Shown here piece by piece: positions 15,911 to 18,504 of a stretch of DNA of 18,504 nt (the first letter of the stretch is position 1; each line of letters opens with the position of its first letter). Origin of the DNA: CAZJYC01 sp964550165 (GTDB taxonomy: Bacteria > Acidobacteriota > Aminicenantia > Aminicenantales > Aminicenantaceae); the NCBI GenBank assembly GCA_964550165.1, contig CAZJYC010000050.1:1-18504 (forward strand), in the 5' to 3' direction. A program made the position numbers and the translations under genes. The notes beneath the pieces are model-generated. The model was not told the origin of the DNA and searched no databases. It saw only the letters and a program-made list of their open reading frames with translations.

Positions 15911-15916
15911 TATAAT
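15911..15916 (+). promoter_or_regulatory. Probable -10 box for the sigma factor operon
   Basis: A perfect TATAAT that would start transcription near 15923, about 20 nt before the ATG at 15943. No matching -35 box lies 16-18 bp upstream; TTGGCA (15895-15900) is only 10 bp away. The promoter may be read by the encoded ECF sigma itself or need an activator. Confidence 0.35.
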
Positions 15917-15942
15917 AATTGTCTAATGGAGTGAAAGAAGAT

Positions 15943-16518
15943 ATGGGAGAGTATCCGGATGACCCTCTGGTCCAGCAGGCCAAGCAGGGTGATGTTAAAG
16001 CCTTCATGGAACTGGCGAATCGCTACCAGCAGAAGATTTACAACACCGTATTTTCCTTAACGAAGAACCACCAGGATACCGACGATTTGGCCCAGGAGAC
16101 TTTCATGCAAGCCTTCAAATCGATGAATCAATTTAAACGGCAGTCGCGCTTCTCCACCTGGCTCTACAGGATCGCGGTCAATTTGACTTTGAATTTTCTT
16201 AAAAAAAAGAGCAGAGAGAGAGGCCGGGATTTCTTTGATGACAGGATCTCTCTGGAAGCGAAGGTCGTGGCCATAAATGCGTCTCCAGAAAGAAGCTCTT
16301 TACATGAGGAACTTTTAGAAAAGCTGCACGAAGCGGTGGATTCCTTGGCGCTCCCTTATAAAACTTCCTTTATTTTGGTTGTATTCCAGGGCATGAGTCA
16401 TGCTCAGGCCGCCCAGATTCTCTCCTGCTCCGAGAAAACAGTCTCCTGGAGAATCCACAAAGCGAGGAAAATGCTCCAGGCCAGGTTGAGACCCTTTTTG
16501 GAGGGAGTGAGAGAATGA
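15943..16518 (+). CDS. ECF-type RNA polymerase sigma factor (RpoE-like)
   Basis: A sigma70-family factor of the extracytoplasmic-function group that redirects RNA polymerase in response to a signal. The 191 residues contain only regions 2 and 4. Region 2 spans about 8-88, with DTDDLAQETFMQAF (45-58) and FSTWLYRIAVN (70-80). After a linker, region 4 spans about 122-180, with LALPYKTSFILVVFQGMSHAQAA (135-157) and the helix-turn-helix LSCSEKTVSWRIHKARKML (160-178). The frame could start at TTG 15919 or GTG 15931. ATG 15943 is preferred because GGAGTG (15928-15933) lies 9 nt before it and the TTG lies upstream of the predicted transcript. The stop overlaps the start of the anti-sigma gene (ATGA), a classic coupled pair. 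Confidence 0.9.
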   Translation: MGEYPDDPLVQQAKQGDVKAFMELANRYQQKIYNTVFSLTKNHQDTDDLAQETFMQAFKSMNQFKRQSRFSTWLYRIAVNLTLNFLKKKSRERGRDFFDDRISLEAKVVAINASPERSSLHEELLEKLHEAVDSLALPYKTSFILVVFQGMSHAQAAQILSCSEKTVSWRIHKARKMLQARLRPFLEGVRE

Positions 16519-17108
16519 GTTGTGAAAAAATAAAAAAATGGCTTTCTGACAGCCTGGACGGTGAGCTTTCTGAGAAAAAAAGAAAAATCCTCAAGCTTCA
16601 CCTTCAGAGTTGTGCTGGATGCCGTGTGTATAGCGTGAATCTCGAGAAAATCCACGATAAAGCTAAAAGCTTCAAGCAAGTAGGGACTTCGCCAGCTTAC
16701 TGGGAGGAGTTTGGCACCAGGCTGAGAGCAAAAATTTCCTCGGCGCCAAGAGTGAAAAGGCGAGGACTTCCGTTTTTCTTAAGGTGGAAGTGGGTCTGGG
16801 CAGGGGCAGCGGTGTTGATCGCCATCGCTTTATTGTTCGTCTTTGACCTTGGCCAAGGCAAAGCGCCTCAGGAAATCTATGTATTTTCCTTTGAGGATAC
16901 TCTGTCGCAAATCTATCAAGAAATTGGCGGGGATTATGAGTTAGAGGAACTCTTTAATTCCTTGATCCTGGCGTCCATAGGAGAAAGTCTGGAGAGAGAC
17001 AGAGCCAGTATGCTTGATTTGTATGAAGATGCTTTCCTTTTGGAAAACCTTTCAGAAGAAGAAATCGGTTTTCTTGAGTCTGAAATAGAGAAAGAAACAC
17101 AATTATAG
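16515..17108 (+). CDS. Zinc-finger anti-sigma factor, membrane-anchored
   Basis: Probably binds and holds the ECF sigma factor at the inner membrane until a signal arrives. The N-terminal cytoplasmic part has the ZAS motif His29-x3-Cys33-x2-Cys36 in LHLQSCAGC, within a helical mini-domain (CEKIKKWLSDSLDGELSE, 3-20). One transmembrane helix lies at about 92-112 (WKWVWAGAAVLIAIALLF). The roughly 85-residue C-terminal part, outside the membrane, is acidic and helical (EDTLSQIYQEIGGDYELEEL, 127-146; DLYEDAFLLENLSEEEIGFL, 168-187) and matches no domain I recognise. It overlaps the sigma stop by 4 nt. The next gene encodes a secreted protein that could interact with this outer domain. Confidence 0.85.
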   Translation: MSCEKIKKWLSDSLDGELSEKKRKILKLHLQSCAGCRVYSVNLEKIHDKAKSFKQVGTSPAYWEEFGTRLRAKISSAPRVKRRGLPFFLRWKWVWAGAAVLIAIALLFVFDLGQGKAPQEIYVFSFEDTLSQIYQEIGGDYELEELFNSLILASIGESLERDRASMLDLYEDAFLLENLSEEEIGFLESEIEKETQL

Positions 17109-17128
17109 TCCGTTAGAGGAGGATGTCG

Positions 17129-17803
17129 ATGAAAATGAGAAATATCGTTTCCATCATTCTTTTTATAGTTTTCATCAGCTTGATTCTCTTCGTTACCGCT
17201 CAAGCGGAGAACACCGGTCAAGAGAAAGAACTGGAAAAGCTTTCTCCCAAATACCGAGCTTTTTTGGCAGAAACTCAGCTGATCATGCATCCCAAGGAGA
17301 AAGAGGTGTTCTTGAAGTTAAAAACAGATGAGGAGAGAGACAAGTTTATCGATACCTTTTGGAGAGCGCGTAGCGGAAGACGCAGAGGAATTCGAAACAA
17401 TATTATGCTCTTAAGGATGTTACGGTTGACTCAGGTTCTGGACTTGACTGAGGAGCAGGCCGCAAAGATTTTCCCCAAAATAAACCAGATTGAAAAAGAA
17501 AAACTGGAGCTTAACGGACAGATAGGTGAGAGGCTGAGGGAGCTCAGACAGATGCTCATGGAAGAAAAGCGAGACGAGAGAGAAATCTCCAGTCAGATTG
17601 ATGCTATCAAGCAGTTGAGGGATCAGGTTAAAAACAAGGAAAAGGAGCTTGAGACCTTTATGGAGGACAATCTGACTCTGGTCCAAAGAGCAAAATACAT
17701 GATCTTTTCAGCGGATTTTTACAGAGACCTCAGGGACAAGGTGGAGAAGGCAAGACTCATGAGGGAGCGTTCAAAAGGCATGCCCAAGAAGAACGAGGAT
17801 TAG
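17129..17803 (+). CDS. Secreted Spy/CpxP-like protein with GWxTD-like N-terminal segment
   Basis: The product has a signal peptide (about 1-26, cleavage near VTAQA), then a segment (about 38-82) with LSPKYRAFL, TDEERDKFIDTFWRARSG resembling the start of GWxTD-domain proteins. A long helical, strongly charged region (95-210) follows, carrying two LTxxQ motifs: LTEEQ (107-111) and LTLVQ followed by RAKY (182-190). Paired LTxxQ motifs mark periplasmic Spy/CpxP/ZraP-type proteins, which act as chaperones or envelope-stress or metal sensors. I chose the ATG at 17129 because AGAGGAGG (17115-17122) gives 6 nt spacing; the in-frame ATG at 17123 touches that site directly. It lies 20 nt after the anti-sigma gene, so all three are probably one operon. 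Role as sensor or regulator of the anti-sigma factor is inferred. Confidence 0.65.
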   Translation: MKMRNIVSIILFIVFISLILFVTAQAENTGQEKELEKLSPKYRAFLAETQLIMHPKEKEVFLKLKTDEERDKFIDTFWRARSGRRRGIRNNIMLLRMLRLTQVLDLTEEQAAKIFPKINQIEKEKLELNGQIGERLRELRQMLMEEKRDEREISSQIDAIKQLRDQVKNKEKELETFMEDNLTLVQRAKYMIFSADFYRDLRDKVEKARLMRERSKGMPKKNED

Positions 17804-17883
17804 GACCAAGAAGGTTCGTGAGCCAGGTCGTAGGCCCTGATGTTCAAGACCAAAAAAGCTGGAATAAAAACAACTTAAGTTTC

Positions 17884-17912
17884 TTGACAAAAGGATGAAG
17901 TTGATATAGAAT
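17884..17912 (+). promoter_or_regulatory. Strong promoter for the tRNA-tuf operon
   Basis: A perfect -35 TTGACA (17884-17889) and TAGAAT (17907-17912, 5 of 6) are separated by 17 bp. Transcription would start near 17919, about 120 nt before the first tRNA. The leader has a T-run (17921-17928) and an A/T-rich stretch with GAAG/CTTC pairing but no clear riboswitch. No clear terminator of the preceding sigma operon is visible in 17804-17880. Confidence 0.7.
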
Positions 17913-18038
17913 TCTGAATGTTTTTTTTCATACTTTAAAGCAGCTCTGGTAGGTTAAAGAGAAGGAGTTTCACTTCTTCATTTTCTCTTTCACTGACTCC
18001 CAAATAAGCTAAAAAAGAGCCTGCGGATGGAATTTTAT

Positions 18039-18111
18039 GCCAGCGTAGCTCAGTTGGTAGAGCGGCTGATTTGTAATCAGCGGGTCGGGGGTTCGAATCC
18101 TCTCGCTGGCT
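18039..18111 (+). tRNA. tRNA-Thr (anticodon UGU)
   Basis: Full cloverleaf: acceptor GCCAGCG/CGCTGGC, D stem GCTC/GAGC, anticodon stem GCTGA/TCAGC with loop TTTGTAA (anticodon TGT), five-base variable loop, and a T arm with TTCGAAT whose stem has two G-U pairs. Discriminator T. CCA is not encoded and must be added after transcription. Confidence 0.96.
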
Positions 18112-18183
18112 TTTGATAGAACAGGCAGTTGGGTTTCAGCCGAAGACTCGACGACGGACATGGCTCTGCAGTGTTAACAAGAT

Positions 18184-18266
18184 GGGCAGGTACCAAAGTG
18201 GCCAAATGGGGCGGGCTGTAAACCCGCTGCGGAAACGCTTCGGAGGTTCGAATCCTTCCCTGCCCA
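18184..18266 (+). tRNA. tRNA-Tyr (anticodon GUA)
   Basis: Class II tRNA with acceptor GGGCAGG/CCTGCCC, anticodon stem GCGGG/CCCGC with loop CTGTAAA (anticodon GTA), a long variable arm (about 18228-18241), and T arm GGAGG-TTCGAAT-CCTTC. Discriminator A; no encoded CCA. Substrate of the TyrRS encoded at 8515-9798. Confidence 0.96.
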
Positions 18267-18271
18267 TTTGC

Positions 18272-18343
18272 GCGGGAATAGCTCAGCGGTAGAGCATCGG
18301 CCTTCCAAGCCGTTGGTCGCGGGTTCGAATCCCGTTTCCCGCT
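18272..18343 (+). tRNA. tRNA-Gly (anticodon UCC)
   Basis: Acceptor GCGGGAA/TTCCCGC, D stem GCTC/GAGC, anticodon loop CTTCCAA (anticodon TCC), T arm GCGGG-TTCGAAT-CCCGT. Discriminator T; no encoded CCA. Only 5 nt separate it from tRNA-Tyr. Confidence 0.96.
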
Positions 18344-18359
18344 TGCTTGTTGATTCGTT

Positions 18360-18432
<73 letters not shown>

Positions 18433-18474
18433 TACGAAAAATAAATTGTCATAATGGATAGGAGGTAAGGGAAA

Positions 18475-18504
18475 ATGGCGAAGAGAAAGTTTGAGAGGAA
18501 GAAG
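18475..18504 (+). CDS. tuf: Elongation factor Tu, N-terminal fragment cut by the window edge
   Basis: Only ten codons are visible: MAKRKFERKK. This is close to the usual EF-Tu start (MAKEKFERTK). AGGAGG at 18460-18465 plus AAGG at 18467-18470 form the ribosome-binding region. Its place 42 nt after tRNA-Thr(GGU), at the end of the Thr-Tyr-Gly-Thr cluster, is the same as tufB in E. coli, which makes the call much stronger than ten residues alone. No separate promoter is visible between the last tRNA and this ATG. Confidence 0.85.
   Translation, partial: MAKRKFERKK

Noticed and set aside
15895..15916. TTGGCA plus TATAAT as a complete sigma70 promoter
   Set aside because: The spacing is only 10 bp, far below the 16-18 bp needed; only the -10 box is kept, at low confidence.
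15588..16007. 139-residue minus-strand frame crossing the right end of the element and the sigma promoter
   Set aside because: It overlaps the target duplication, the -10 box and the sigma start, has no ribosome-binding site, and has a composition typical of chance frames in repeats.

Overview
The window reads as bacterial chromosome of moderate GC with dense, short-spaced genes. It carries a didermic-style outer-membrane barrel protein, an ECF sigma/anti-sigma pair and a tRNA-tuf cluster. My best guess is an Acidobacteria- or Aminicenantes-like lineage. That is an inference from gene content and protein style, not something the sequence proves.

Layout, left to right. (1) 112-3389, + strand: a promoter drives pncB (NAD salvage), archease and rtcB (RNA ligase), which are tightly packed. 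(2) 3390-5919, - strand: a small ferritin-like protein converges on rtcB with no spacer. A ~200 bp palindromic interspersed repeat and a PHP-type DNA polymerase X follow. (3) 6054-7532, + strand: a tandem-domain ThyX-like protein, divergent from polX across a short two-promoter region. (4) 7536-15143, - strand: an orphan outer-membrane beta-barrel protein, then (in transcription order) purB-purS-purQ-purL-purN-tyrS from one strong promoter. This covers FGAM synthetase in its three-subunit form, GAR transformylase and adenylosuccinate lyase. (5) 15215-15871: a gene-free 657 bp element with 22 bp imperfect terminal inverted repeats, a 9 bp target duplication and a hairpin-dense core. It sits between the divergent purB and sigma promoters. 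(6) 15943-17803, + strand: an ECF sigma factor, a zinc-finger anti-sigma factor and a secreted Spy/CpxP-like protein, probably an envelope-sensing operon. (7) 17884-18504, + strand: a strong promoter, tRNA-Thr(UGU), tRNA-Tyr(GUA), tRNA-Gly(UCC), tRNA-Thr(GGU) and the start of tuf, the same order as the classic E. coli thrU-tyrU-glyT-thrT-tufB transcript.

Most of the content is housekeeping: nucleotide, NAD and translation genes. The parts worth a second look are the MITE-like element with its target duplication, the tandem ThyX with complementary degenerate motifs, the sigma/anti-sigma/Spy-like trio, and several promoters that predict extremely short mRNA leaders.
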